A program made the translations under genes and the position numbers. Below the pieces are notes generated by a model. The model was not told where the DNA came from, ran no database searches, and saw nothing but the letters and a program-made list of their open reading frames with translations. From Morella rubra (lineage: Eukaryota > Streptophyta > Magnoliopsida > Fagales > Myricaceae): a stretch of DNA of 64,000 nt. This document shows, one piece after another, positions 1 through 16,382 of this stretch; the first letter of the stretch is position 1, and every line of letters begins with the position of its first letter. The stretch lies in assembly GCA_003952965.2 (NCBI GenBank), contig RXIC02000029.1, positions 104,346 to 168,345 on the forward strand. Direction: 5' to 3'.

Positions 1-541
1 TTTTTAAAAGATGTAAATATGTAATATCCAATTATCATCCCTCAATTTTAATAAATATTACAATATATGTATTTAAATATTCATAACAATTTACCTACCT
101 CAACTTAAGTATGATTCCGCCATTAGAGCACAGTACTAGAACCGCCGTTGACTAGGCTCTCTCCAATCTCCATCTCTGAAAATTCCAATAGAAAGAGAGA
201 GGAGTAAAAAATACAGAAACTTCGCGATACCCTGTGGGTCAGGTGGCTCTTTTAGGAGACGTGTGTGAACGCTCACTTCGTCTATCTTTCAAGACTTTGA
301 CCAAGGTTACGAGGTTACTATACGTAGAAGGTGGTCGATGGTGCGTATCGCCCACCGCATTTTAGGTGTGCCCTACTTCATGCAGCTGGCCCCATTTGGA
401 TTCCTATAAGCTATCTACCCTTCGTTTACAATCATCAACATTGTGCAAGGCTTCAGCCAAAAGGGGCACTTTCCACCTCCCTCGTCTGGATGAAAAACTG
501 AGTTGGACAGAGAGGAGATAGAATCAATACAGAGCTATATC
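1..541. other. Upstream region of the C2-domain gene
   Basis: The first 100 bases are AT-rich intergenic DNA. The rest is mixed-composition sequence that probably holds the promoter and 5' leader of the C2 gene. No clear TATA box or conserved site could be assigned, and no coding signal was seen. Confidence 0.4.
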
Positions 542-1372
542 ATGGATTATAGCTCTATAGAATTGAAGGTGATCTCCGCTAGAGATCTCAAATGCTTCAA
601 TTTCTTCCGGAGGCTATCCGTCTATGCTGTCGTCTCCCTTTTCAATGATGAATCGAAGAAAAAGCCAGAGCAAGAACGCCTGCAGCGTCAAAAAACTCCA
701 GTCGACAGAGTTGGAGATGGGAACCCTGAGTGGAATCACGCGATTCACTTTGATCTTAAGGAGGTCCCGCTTCTTGACGATAACTGCAAGCAGCATCTTT
801 TTCTGAAATTTGATCTTCGCAGTGACGTAATCGGTTTGGGTAACAGAACCATTGGTAAAGTCCAGGTTCCAGTATTCAAAGACTTGATTGATGGCGAGTT
901 GAACGGTACTGTGAGGTTTTTAAGTTACCAAGTCCGAACAAGCGACGGAAAGCCTAATGGGGTCTTGAATTTCTCTTGCAAGGTTAATGATGGGAAAACT
1001 GAGAAGAAGAAGGTTGAAACAGAGTATGTGAAAGTGAACTCGTCATCTGGAATCCACTTTTCCAGTGACACAGAAGTTCATTATCCTACTCTGGAAGCGG
1101 AAAATCAGCTGTCACGGGACATATCGTACCCCTCACTGGATGATGTTCTCTCACCTTCACCCAGACTTACCATCCCTTCTCCCAAGAAATACCATTGGAT
1201 ACCAGGGCCCTGCCCTACAACCCCACCATCCCTGCTACCTCACTTGCCTCCTGCCGGGGAGCATGGAATGCGTTATCATCCATGTCATTCTTTCCCGTCT
1301 GCACAAATTCCGGTGACATACTGGTACAAGCCGGAGTGGATGGGTTATCGTTACACGCTTTCACCTAACTAG
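542..1372 (+). CDS. SRC2-like C2-domain protein
   Basis: Single-exon gene of 276 residues. The reading frame is open upstream to a TTG at 503, but the first ATG is at 542, giving MDYSSIELKVISARDLK, the usual start of plant SRC2/BAP-type C2 proteins. Residues about 1-145 form one C2 domain: the LKVISARDLK strand, a VYAVVSLF strand, the GNPEWNHAIHFDL strand, and a closing GVLNFSCKV strand. C2 domains bind membranes, often with calcium; most acidic loop residues of a strong calcium site are not obvious here, so calcium dependence is uncertain. The C-terminal half is low-complexity and Pro/Ser/His-rich (residues about 190-260). Plant relatives act at membranes in cold and pathogen responses. That role is inferred from family, not visible in the sequence. 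Confidence 0.85.
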   Translation: MDYSSIELKVISARDLKCFNFFRRLSVYAVVSLFNDESKKKPEQERLQRQKTPVDRVGDGNPEWNHAIHFDLKEVPLLDDNCKQHLFLKFDLRSDVIGLGNRTIGKVQVPVFKDLIDGELNGTVRFLSYQVRTSDGKPNGVLNFSCKVNDGKTEKKKVETEYVKVNSSSGIHFSSDTEVHYPTLEAENQLSRDISYPSLDDVLSPSPRLTIPSPKKYHWIPGPCPTTPPSLLPHLPPAGEHGMRYHPCHSFPSAQIPVTYWYKPEWMGYRYTLSPN

Positions 1373-2143
1373 TACGGATACTCCGGGGTCGGACAAATTG
1401 GGACGGTTGAAGCTGACGCATCCTAGATAGGACGCAGGAGAGGAGGAGATATCTTCCCAGATTAGTGAACTGCTAGCTATGCTTAGCTCGTGCGGGCTTG
1501 TGACAGTTAGTGTAGTTTCACTTCTAGTTCAACTTCTTAGGGAACTATATATCCTGATATCTGTAATTATACCTGTTTGTATTTTGATGGCATCGATGCT
1601 ATAATGCACCCCGTTTTCTAATGGTCATATGTTGATATTAACATATTCCCGCTTATAGTAAGCAGTCTGCTAGTGCCTATTAGCCTCGAGATTAAGGAGA
1701 GAACGGCAGTGAAAGACTAGTAGGTCTCCCCGGTGTCTCGCTTAGTTTCTCAGAATATCAAGGAAGCCTTAAATGTGGACCTGGGAGTTCGTTTGGGGGA
1801 TCACAATTTGTTAGTTATTAAACTTAATTAGAATTTAGTTAATGGAGAGGTTATGTCTTTTAGTATTCTCATAGGTTATAGAATTGAAGAGTTAGAGACA
1901 TTTTTAATATTCTCATTATGTGGGAGTTAAATGATACTTATTATAGTAAATTTTGTGAGATTTATTTGAGTGTTATATTTTAGAAGTTGTAAAGTCTCAT
2001 TGTAACTCTTGTGTTATTTATCTAGTAAGTGGAATAAAACCTTTGTTGAAGTATTTTATTTTCTTCACTTTGCTTTGCTTCATAGACAAATTATTGAGTG
2101 TAGCCCAATCCAACACAATTGCTACCTTTGTGTGGTTCGTGTG
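1373..2143. other. 3' flank of the C2 gene, no further gene seen
   Basis: Probably the 3' UTR of the C2 gene followed by AT-rich DNA. The stretch 1800-2110 resembles the end of an old LTR element (ending in a T-rich, 'ttttcttcactttg' type sequence), but no second repeat or primer-binding site was found to support it. Confidence 0.35.
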
Positions 2144-2735
2144 CAATGGCGGATCCAGGATCTAATTTAAAGAGGGGCGAACACATAAGACGAAATGACA
2201 AAAAAAAAAATAAAATTTCTACGTAATGCAAAAAATGTCTTAGAGTTAAAATATCGAAAATTAAGAATTAAAAGCATTAAAAATTTTAAAATACACGTAC
2301 ATACTATTTGCTAAGAGTGAAGGTGACAAATAATCCTACTGATTTACATCTTCTGAAAACGTTGCAAAAATATATATATAAGAAAATGATAGTTTGAGCA
2401 GCAAGAACTCCATGAAAATTCAAGGGCATGAAAAACCTAATCAAACAAAAATCAGCTAAATAATTAATTTGGGACACAAAAATATGAGTGGATTTTCTAT
2501 TTATTTTCGGAAAAAAAAATTAAAAAATTAGAAATTTTCAGGTAGAAACCTCTATAACCCTAAGATATTATTGAAGGAGGAGGAGGAGAAGAAGTGAGTT
2601 GGCCTGGGTCTATGGGGATCGGATCCCCCACAAGTCCAGGCCAAAAAAAAAAAAAAATTTACAATATACAATTTTTGTTTTGGGCGGTGCAATGGGGGGC
2701 GGCCGCCCAAGGTCGCCCCCCTGCATCCGCCACTG
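2144..2735. mobile_element. Non-autonomous hAT-like DNA transposon
   Basis: A 592-bp element with terminal inverted repeats: it starts CAATGGCGGATCCAGG, and the reverse complement of its right end reads CAGTGGCGGATGCAGG (13-14 of 16 match). It is flanked by an 8-bp duplication with one mismatch, ttcgtgtg at 2136-2143 and tttgtgtg at 2736-2743. The 8-bp target site fits the hAT superfamily, and a CAGTGGCGGA-type end is familiar from plant elements. There is no transposase coding; a 15-A run lies near 2642-2656. It sits about 0.8 kb downstream of the C2 gene. Confidence 0.65.
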
Positions 2736-5260
2736 TTTGTGTGTCTTCTTTCACGGAGACACATCAAGTTTTCCTTTGAATGAATCTACCCGGCACTGGA
2801 ATTGAACTCGTTTATAGCCAATTCCCAAAGGAAACATAAAATCTTGGTCATGATATATCATTTGTTCAAAATTCGTATTCCTTGACGCAGAAGAAGGTTC
2901 TGTAGAAGATGCTGATCAACTTAAAATATCATCCACCCATTTATGTTCCAATAAGAAGGCATGGAAGCACTCGGGGTCAAAACACTTAAATAAGACTCGG
3001 ACTACTACTCTCTTTTGAACCAGGAATTCAAGAATGCATGCAATTGTCATTTAACCCAGTCGTAAAGGTGAGAAATGTTGAAAACTTGGGCAGTGCTCGA
3101 TTGTTTTCTTCTTTCACTATTTCAACTAAACTTGTGGGAAACTTTCAAAAGAAAGCGCTACCGATAAAGGAAGTCATGCCCCATTATACCAATCGTTAAC
3201 GAAGTCTGTTTAGGAAAATAAAAGTTAAACGCATCGTGTCGCATCAAGGAAACAGACAAACGTACTGTCCCGGTACTCCCGTTGGACCTGAGTAATGCAG
3301 CGTTAGTGCAAGCCAACTGCTCTCTGATAGCACTCACTGATGGTACTCTCTGTCAATTCACTTAACCGTGGTAAGACTAGAAGATCACCAACCCTCCTGC
3401 GCCCTGAATAAAAGCAGACCAATTCTCTCGAGGAGATCACCGAGGGGTTCGCGTAGCTGGTAAAGATTTGTGACTTAGTAATTTGTTCTCTTTAAATTCT
3501 TTGAGTTGAAATTTTCTAAGGTGCAAAAAAATTTTTGGAATCATTTTTGGTCAAATTAGACTGACCTGGCCTATATGACTTGAAAGGTTGCATCGGCTTG
3601 AAATTTTTCGACCCGTTAAATTGGTCTATTTTGATGGACCTATCGGGTTGAGTTTTTCTTCGTTACTCAAAATAGTATAAGCAAGCACCAAGAGAGGTGA
3701 TTTATTTGGCCAGAATCCCCGGCCGTGCGTTGCTCTAAAGATTCTTCCGTAGTTGATTTTAGTGTCTTCCATCTGCTTAGGATGCTTAGAAAGGCCTTGT
3801 CAACTATGTTCAAAAATAGAATGATAATTATTAGACATTGCCAATTACCCCCATCTCTTGCAGAAGATTTCGTTTCCAATTTTTGCAGGGTAATTATTTA
3901 AGATTCGTAGACAAGCACCTCTTTCATGTGTTATTGATTTTTGAACGCAAACATGCACATCTTTCATGCATGCACATCAGGAACTTTTAAATTGAAAATT
4001 ACCAAATGTCAAACGGGATGTAAGATGAGCCAAAGAGATGAGAGATATGTGCAGGATTTTGTAAAACACAAAGTGTGGAAATAGTGCCGCGGTTTTACTT
4101 GCTTGTTAAGTGCTTGCTTTACAACCCTTTCCATGCCATTATCTCGTAAAGGAGAAAATGAGTAGTAAACAATACCAACTTGTTTTATTTTTAGGCAAAC
4201 TAACAAAGCAAGCCGTCTTCCTTTAGTGAGTGACAACTAAAAAGTCTCCAAGGTTCGGACTTTTCCCCGAGAAAAAAGACGAAAAGTTGTGCCTAAATTA
4301 TTCTCTTTTATCTTTTCCCCGAAAAGGACCAAGCCGCACAGGCCCAACCAGTGGCGGTGGTGTTCAGAACACCAACACTATTCCCTTCGAGGTTCTTCCC
4401 TTATGCAGTCTCCTTCTTTCTGTAAAAAATGGGAAGCACGTTCGACCTTGGGTAGCTTGATGCTTCTTTTCAGTTTAGACTACTCTGAGAACTATCTTCG
4501 AAGCTTCTCTCATGGCATTTCTATACGTTTTTTTTTTCATTTTCCTTCCTCCTCTGAATATATCTATCGAGCTAGCTAGGAACAAAATCAATGTGCCTAA
4601 GTTTTTCAAAAAGAAAAAGGGATATTATATAGATCACCACCAGCCCATGCAGCCAGCAGCCTGCTGGTAGAAAAGCTACTTTAAAATACAGCAACTAGGG
4701 TACATGACCTTTGTGAATTGTGTTTTTCCTGCACAAATGACTCTCCTTTTAGGCGACGCATCGTGCATTTCCTACATTTCTGAGAAGGAGGCGTTCGTTC
4801 AGATGTTCTTAAGTTAGAAGGCTTGCTTAATATGATTTACACCAATACAAACCCTGATATGACGCAACGAATCCCTGCATGCTTTTTCCATCACTTTTCA
4901 CTGACTTCAGCTGTCACCGTCTAAAGTCCTTTAAGAGTTTCCCCTTTTCCTGTTAAAAAACATAAAAACAAAAGCAAAAAGAAATGTAGTATGAGAATAT
5001 TATCGCCATTTGACATTCAATTATTTGCTGTGTACCCAGATTAACCCCGCAGGATTTCTCGAGGGGTGAGACTGCTTTGTCTAGTCGGTCCAATATGCTT
5101 ATACCACGTGGCTTGGTATGCGAAGAATGCTTAGGTCAGAAGCTCTCTCATTTCTCAGACCTCATCGCAAACATACGTGCGTGCCCCCACTTTGCCCTCG
5201 AAACAAAAGCAGCAGTAGTATTTTTTTTTTTTCTCTGAGCTTCGTGACAAAAGCAGTAGC
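2736..5260. other. Intergenic region without a recognised gene
   Basis: Short open frames here (for example 3667-3879 and 4230-4579) show no recognisable domain and no splice structure. The sequence has plant intergenic character with A/T runs. Nothing else could be supported. Confidence 0.4.
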
Positions 5261-5271
5261 TTTTTGCATTC

Positions 5272-5279
5272 TATATAAA
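5272..5279 (+). promoter_or_regulatory. TATA box of the DUF761 gene
   Basis: TATATAAA lies 210 bp before the DUF761 start codon, in a pyrimidine-rich promoter and leader. The spacing leaves room for a 5' UTR of about 180 bp. Confidence 0.5.
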
Positions 5280-5488
5280 CCCTTCGAGGGCTTCGGTATT
5301 CCTTCATGCCAAAGTTGCTTTTACAGCCTGCTAGCTCTATTGTCTGATGCAGTAACGCTCGAAACCTCGTGAGCTTGAGTTTTTGTTAGATATCATCCGT
5401 TTTGTTTCAAACGCTTCTCTAGCTACTCTTCTTTCCCTTTTTATTTCCGTTGGTTTCTCTGACAATCTTAAGCTTACGTTAAAGAATC

Positions 5489-6067
5489 ATGAAGAACAAA
5501 GCTTCTCTCTTCCTCAAGCGTAGTATCTCTGTGTTGAGTTCAATTGCCAAAGCCAAGTCGATGGCCATCAGGAACAAAACCAGCGCAGCCAAAGCTCGCC
5601 TTATAATGTTCTCCTTGTTGAAGAACAAGAAGCTCATAATGGCTTCGGTCTCCCACAAGCTCCATAGACTTCTTGGGACGCATGACAAGGAAAACGAAGA
5701 CGAGGGAGGTGACGAAAGCAAGGCCATTGTTCTCTCCAATGCCATGACACACGATTCGCATTCGAGCTCCATATCCAGTCACACCCGGATGGTCGAGAAG
5801 TCGGAGGCTGACGAAGATGACGACAACGTTAAGTACCCAGATCTGAGGCACTCGTTGTTTGATCAAGATGATATTGACTTTGAGGATCCGGGTGGCTCCG
5901 TCATTGATCTGGTGAGGAATTCCAAGGAGGAAGGGGAGAATTTCAGCCTGGAAGATGAGATCGATCATGTTGCGGACCTGTTTATTCTGAGGTTCTACAA
6001 ACAGATGCGGTTGCAAAAGCTGGACTCCTTCAAGAGGTACCAGGACATGCTGGAGAGAAGCCTTTAA
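5489..6067 (+). CDS. DUF761 domain protein (cotton fibre protein-like)
   Basis: Intronless gene of 192 residues. The N-terminus (about 1-60) is strongly basic, rich in Lys/Ser/Ala with a hydrophobic stretch (SISVLSSIAKAKSMAIRNK). The middle is acidic and Ser-rich. Residues about 158-192 carry the DUF761 signature, EIDHVADLFILRF followed by KQMRLQKLDSFKRYQDML, ending at the C-terminus as usual for the family. The biochemical role of DUF761 proteins is unknown; they are plant-specific and often growth- or stress-regulated. Start chosen as the first ATG after a clean TATA box and leader. Confidence 0.88.
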   Translation: MKNKASLFLKRSISVLSSIAKAKSMAIRNKTSAAKARLIMFSLLKNKKLIMASVSHKLHRLLGTHDKENEDEGGDESKAIVLSNAMTHDSHSSSISSHTRMVEKSEADEDDDNVKYPDLRHSLFDQDDIDFEDPGGSVIDLVRNSKEEGENFSLEDEIDHVADLFILRFYKQMRLQKLDSFKRYQDMLERSL

Positions 6068-7186
6068 TGAATACTCCAACGTACTACTATTTATTGTACC
6101 AAGAGAAGCTTTCGATTTCTCGATAAATACGTCGCCTGTTCGACTAAATCTAATAGACTACAGACGGATCTGACCCAAAATTAAATGGACATGAGGAGGG
6201 ATCATAGACTGCGTGCTTTGATCGGCCCATTTCCTCTCTTCTATGACGAACTGGGCTTCTCTGAATTGCTGTTTGGACTAATAAAGCCTCTTCTTATCTA
6301 CTCCATCTTTTAGACAAATCGACTATTTAAATTGTAGCAGCTTGCACGACAGGCTGTAATGCTAGCGTATAATTTTTTTTTTTTAAGGAATAAAATTCGG
6401 ACAGCCATATCTGTTTCTTTCATGCCTATGAGAACTACAGATCCCTTTTTCCTTTTTTTTCTTTAGTTTTTTGGTTTCAACCTTCTAAATATGTTGTGAT
6501 TGGCGACATTAGTTAGAGGCTAACACAGACGATTCCAGCGAAATTCCTGTTTCGAAATTTTTGTTGGGCGTGCATTTCTTTCAGCTCGTAAAGCTTCTCT
6601 AGTGTTTTGCTTGGACTGCTATTTACGTACTCATCACATAGATAGAACTATTTCATACTCAATTTAGAAATTAAGTTGGGGTTATTTAATTGGAGTCTTC
6701 TGTCTTCTTGAAAACATTACTCAACCATTGATACTATAGTTAGAGCAATGAATAGAGAAAATATTGAAAGTAAGAATGAAGAAGAAGTATAGTACAACTA
6801 ATTAACATGTTTAGGTTTATAATTTTCCATCTAAAAATAGGGATAATTACAAAGTTGGTCTATGTAATTTGCACAAAAATCAATTAACTTCTTAAATTTT
6901 AAAGTATATCAAATTTGTTTATGAAATTTAAAATTTATCAAGACTTTAGTCCTTCTTCTTCGACTCTTCAAATATGAAGAATTTTAAAGTGTAGGGATTT
7001 ATTTGATTTTTGCACTAAGGAGAATGATGAATTTTATATTTATCCCCTAAAATTAATTATTGCAAGTCAAAATACGGCCCGCTAGTTAACCTAGCCCAGT
7101 AAAGTTGAGGCCCAAAAACTCAGCCTGACCGGGTATAAATATCCGGTCCAAATCCGGAACACCTCTCGTTACCCTTACCGGTTAAG
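6068..7186. other. Intergenic region between DUF761 and MCM2
   Basis: Contains the DUF761 3' UTR (an AATAAA-like signal near 6280) and AT-rich DNA. The part around 6840-7050 has the repeated 'associated with intercept' look of degraded plant repeats, but no termini were found. No gene seen. Confidence 0.4.
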
Positions 7187-7221
7187 TTGGTGGAGGCCAC
7201 GTGTGTAAAGCGTCGTGAAAC

Positions 7222-7241
7222 TGGCGCCAACATTTCCCGCC
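7222..7241 (+). promoter_or_regulatory. E2F-type sites upstream of MCM2
   Basis: TTTCCCGCC at 7233-7241 is a consensus E2F/DP binding site, and the palindrome TGGCGCCA at 7222-7229 is a second E2F-like core. They lie about 150-170 bp before the MCM2 ATG. Plant MCM genes are known G1/S targets of E2F, so these sites plausibly drive S-phase expression. Confidence 0.7.
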
Positions 7242-7393
7242 AAAACAGAACGATCCGATCCGGACGAGTGAAGCGGGTGGGTCCTGACTGCCACGTTGGG
7301 TGCCTTAAGGTGATAGATGGGAAGAAGGCTCTCACTGTGAAAGCCGAAAAACGCCGTCATCGGACTCAATCAACGTTCAGGCGCCGAGAGAAA

Positions 7394-13715
<6,322 letters not shown>

Positions 13716-16382
13716 CAGAATGGTGTTGGTAGGTCCCTCAATCGTCATCCTTGCAGCGTAATATTTATGCAACCATGTCGTCAGAACATGTTAACTATAT
13801 AGTTTTAATTATTCCAAAGCTGTAAAGTTGAGTCTGATTAATTTATACGATTCTAGACGCGATTAGGTAAGAGTTTGGAGAAGTTTTTTTTGTACGAATC
13901 AGATGCAAAAGCTGAAGCCTGAATGTAATCGGTAGCGATTGTGCTCACATTTTTGGCCGGACAGCTGATCGCCCTTTAAATCATGTTGCGCCCCCCTTTA
14001 AGTTGCAACGATACGTGATTGGGGTCATTAACGTATATATATTTGACCTTGTCAATTTTTATTGCTACTACCAAAACAATAAATGTAGCAAATAGGTAAG
14101 ACTATTCTGTGACAAAATAATTATAGTCATATGAACTAATGCTACGCAAATAGCGAGTAATGAAAAAAAAGAAACAAATTCATAAAACTATAGGAAATGT
14201 GATCTATTTCACTTTAAATTATCAGTTTTTGACAAATTGTAACATCTAACTATATAATATTAACCATTTTGCGAGAGGAAAATTGAAATTTTTTTTTTAA
14301 TACAGAATAATGATAATACTTCCAATAACTTCATGAATTCACAACACATCTAGTTATAATTTAATAGTTTGAAGATGTAATGTGTTAGAGTAGATAATTT
14401 GAGGTATAATGCATCAAATTTATAATTAATGAGTGAAAACTTGCATTTATCCTAAACGAATATATGATTTTTTATTTTGTTTTGTTTTTACTGGTGGAGC
14501 ATCATTTTTTTTTGGGCCTTTAGCTTTTCGGAATAAACCATCAATGTTCGTAGGAGTGATGTTTATTTTGCCTAAATAAAAAATGAAAAAAGTAATGTTG
14601 TTAGCTTGCTTCTACACGTTCTATTTTTGACCTTACCTCTGGTTACTGGAATGAAATTATTTGGAAGTTCAATCTGAGACCAGACTCTTTGCCAATATAT
14701 TACGTGGTGTCTGTCAAAACTCTACTACTAATCTCTCAAAATTTGGCTTTGGAACGTTTAGGTAGGGTGTTGTAATTTCCAGTAAGATGGTTCACCGGTG
14801 GATCTGTTGTCAACAAAAAAATAAAAAATAAGAGGCATTCGAAATGTACAAATGTTTTAATTACATTCGTGGAATGTACGTGGGATTGAAGATGTCGTTT
14901 CCAGACAAGAAGATCTATCCAACGGTCTACCTACGGAGAAAGTGAACGAAGCAGTACGATGTTGTCCATTTCCCTGCTCCTGCGGGTTCAACCTAAGCAA
15001 CCTTTCTACATTCTACTAGAAGCCACGCGAGGAACAGCATTCCTACAGGGTCTTTATTCTAATATTTTTGTTAGAATTTTTAACAAAATATTTTAATATG
15101 TAAATAGTAATTCTTTATTTTTAGATAATTATTATTCACCTTTTTATCTTAAACTTTTTTTTTCTTCTGCAGGACACTCACGCTCTTTTTCTCTCCTTCT
15201 TTTTCTTTTTCTTTTTTTTCATTCCTTCCAGTTATCACCCTCTCCCTCTCTTTCTTTTTATTTTCTTCCTCCAGCGTGAGTTCCTCCCAGCACTCACGCT
15301 ATCCTTCTTTAATGTTTAGTAATTGCCATTTTTATTGCACTTTAATAGAGCACAAAATTTTTCACAATCTCCTCTTTAGGCATATGATTTGGGATTTTAT
15401 TTTCCTAACTTGAATAGTTATATTTGTTATCTAAACTAAACGATGTTTATTTTAATAGCAGGAAAGAAGTTCATGAAAAATTTCCAAGCACTAAGAAAAG
15501 ATAAAATTTAAAAAATCCAACCTTTTTAAAATAAGACAAATATTTAAAAATATAATTATTATAATAAAACGAATATTTAAAAATATAAATATTAAAAAAA
15601 AATCTTTAAAAAATAATATTTAAATAGAATAGTAAAAATAGATAGTTAAAATAAAGAAGTAAAAAAGATAATTAAAATAGAAAAGTTATTTTTTAGTTAA
15701 AATAGAGAAGTATATTTTTTAGTTAAAATAGAAAAGTATATTTTTTAATTAAAATAAAGAGTTAAATTTAAATATGGGATAAATGCAAAATCAGTCCCTG
15801 TACTATACGCGAAAATAATTAGATCCCTAGAAAATGCGTTCAGTCTCCAATTATCAAACTAAAAACATAAAATTTTACTGCTCCTATATCTGAAAAAAAA
15901 TGAAAGCGCGGATTCCGATATAAGAAATATTATTTAAAAGCCTAAAACCGATTTTCTGTATAAAGGCTCGAGCCAATTAGTTGCTATAAAAGTTATAATG
16001 TCTAAAATAACTGAATGGCCCTTTCTGCATGAAGTCCTTTTTGCTAAGACCCCCATAATATCCAAACCCCACTTTAAGCACTTATTCACCATAATTCCGC
16101 CTTTTTATGTCTTTAGTCTTGAGATCCCTTGTCCCCCGTCTTTCCAACGCAAAGAAGAAAGAAGTACAGTAGGACTTGTAACTTGTAAGTTGTATCTGCG
16201 TCCTCTCATTTTCCTTCCCCTTTTCCTCGTTTTGCCTGTTGAAAAGACTGTGTTCTCAATGCGTTGCTCTCCTCTTAGAATTTTCTAGCTTCCTTTTCTT
16301 TTCCTCGTATTTGCCTGTTTATTGAAAAGACTGTGATTCTCCGTTTGATTTTTGGGCTTTAGGGTTTGGCTAGGGTTTGGCG
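13716..16382. other. Intergenic region between MCM2 and calnexin
   Basis: MCM2 3' UTR followed by AT-rich DNA. It includes a C/T-rich stretch near 15170-15300 with a 9-bp inverted repeat, and the AT-rich tandem repeat listed separately. The part from about 16000 is probably the calnexin promoter and 5' leader. No further gene seen. Confidence 0.4.
15640..15766. repeat. AT-rich tandem repeat, unit about 26 bp
   Basis: Four to five imperfect copies of a unit like 'gttaaaatagaaaagtat' plus 'attttttag' follow one another, embedded in a longer A/T-rich tract starting near 15540. It may act as a matrix-attachment-like AT island, but that is only composition-based. Confidence 0.6.

Noticed and set aside
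503-541. Upstream extension of the C2 protein from codon 503
   Set aside because: The codon at 503 is TTG; the first ATG (542) matches the family N-terminus.
1800-2110. LTR-like sequence after the C2 gene
   Set aside because: No second LTR, primer-binding site or target duplication was found.
7187-7393. Open frame running into MCM2 exon 1 from an ATG at 7187
   Set aside because: It crosses the E2F sites and adds residues foreign to MCM2; the MAGEGEG start at 7394 fits the family.
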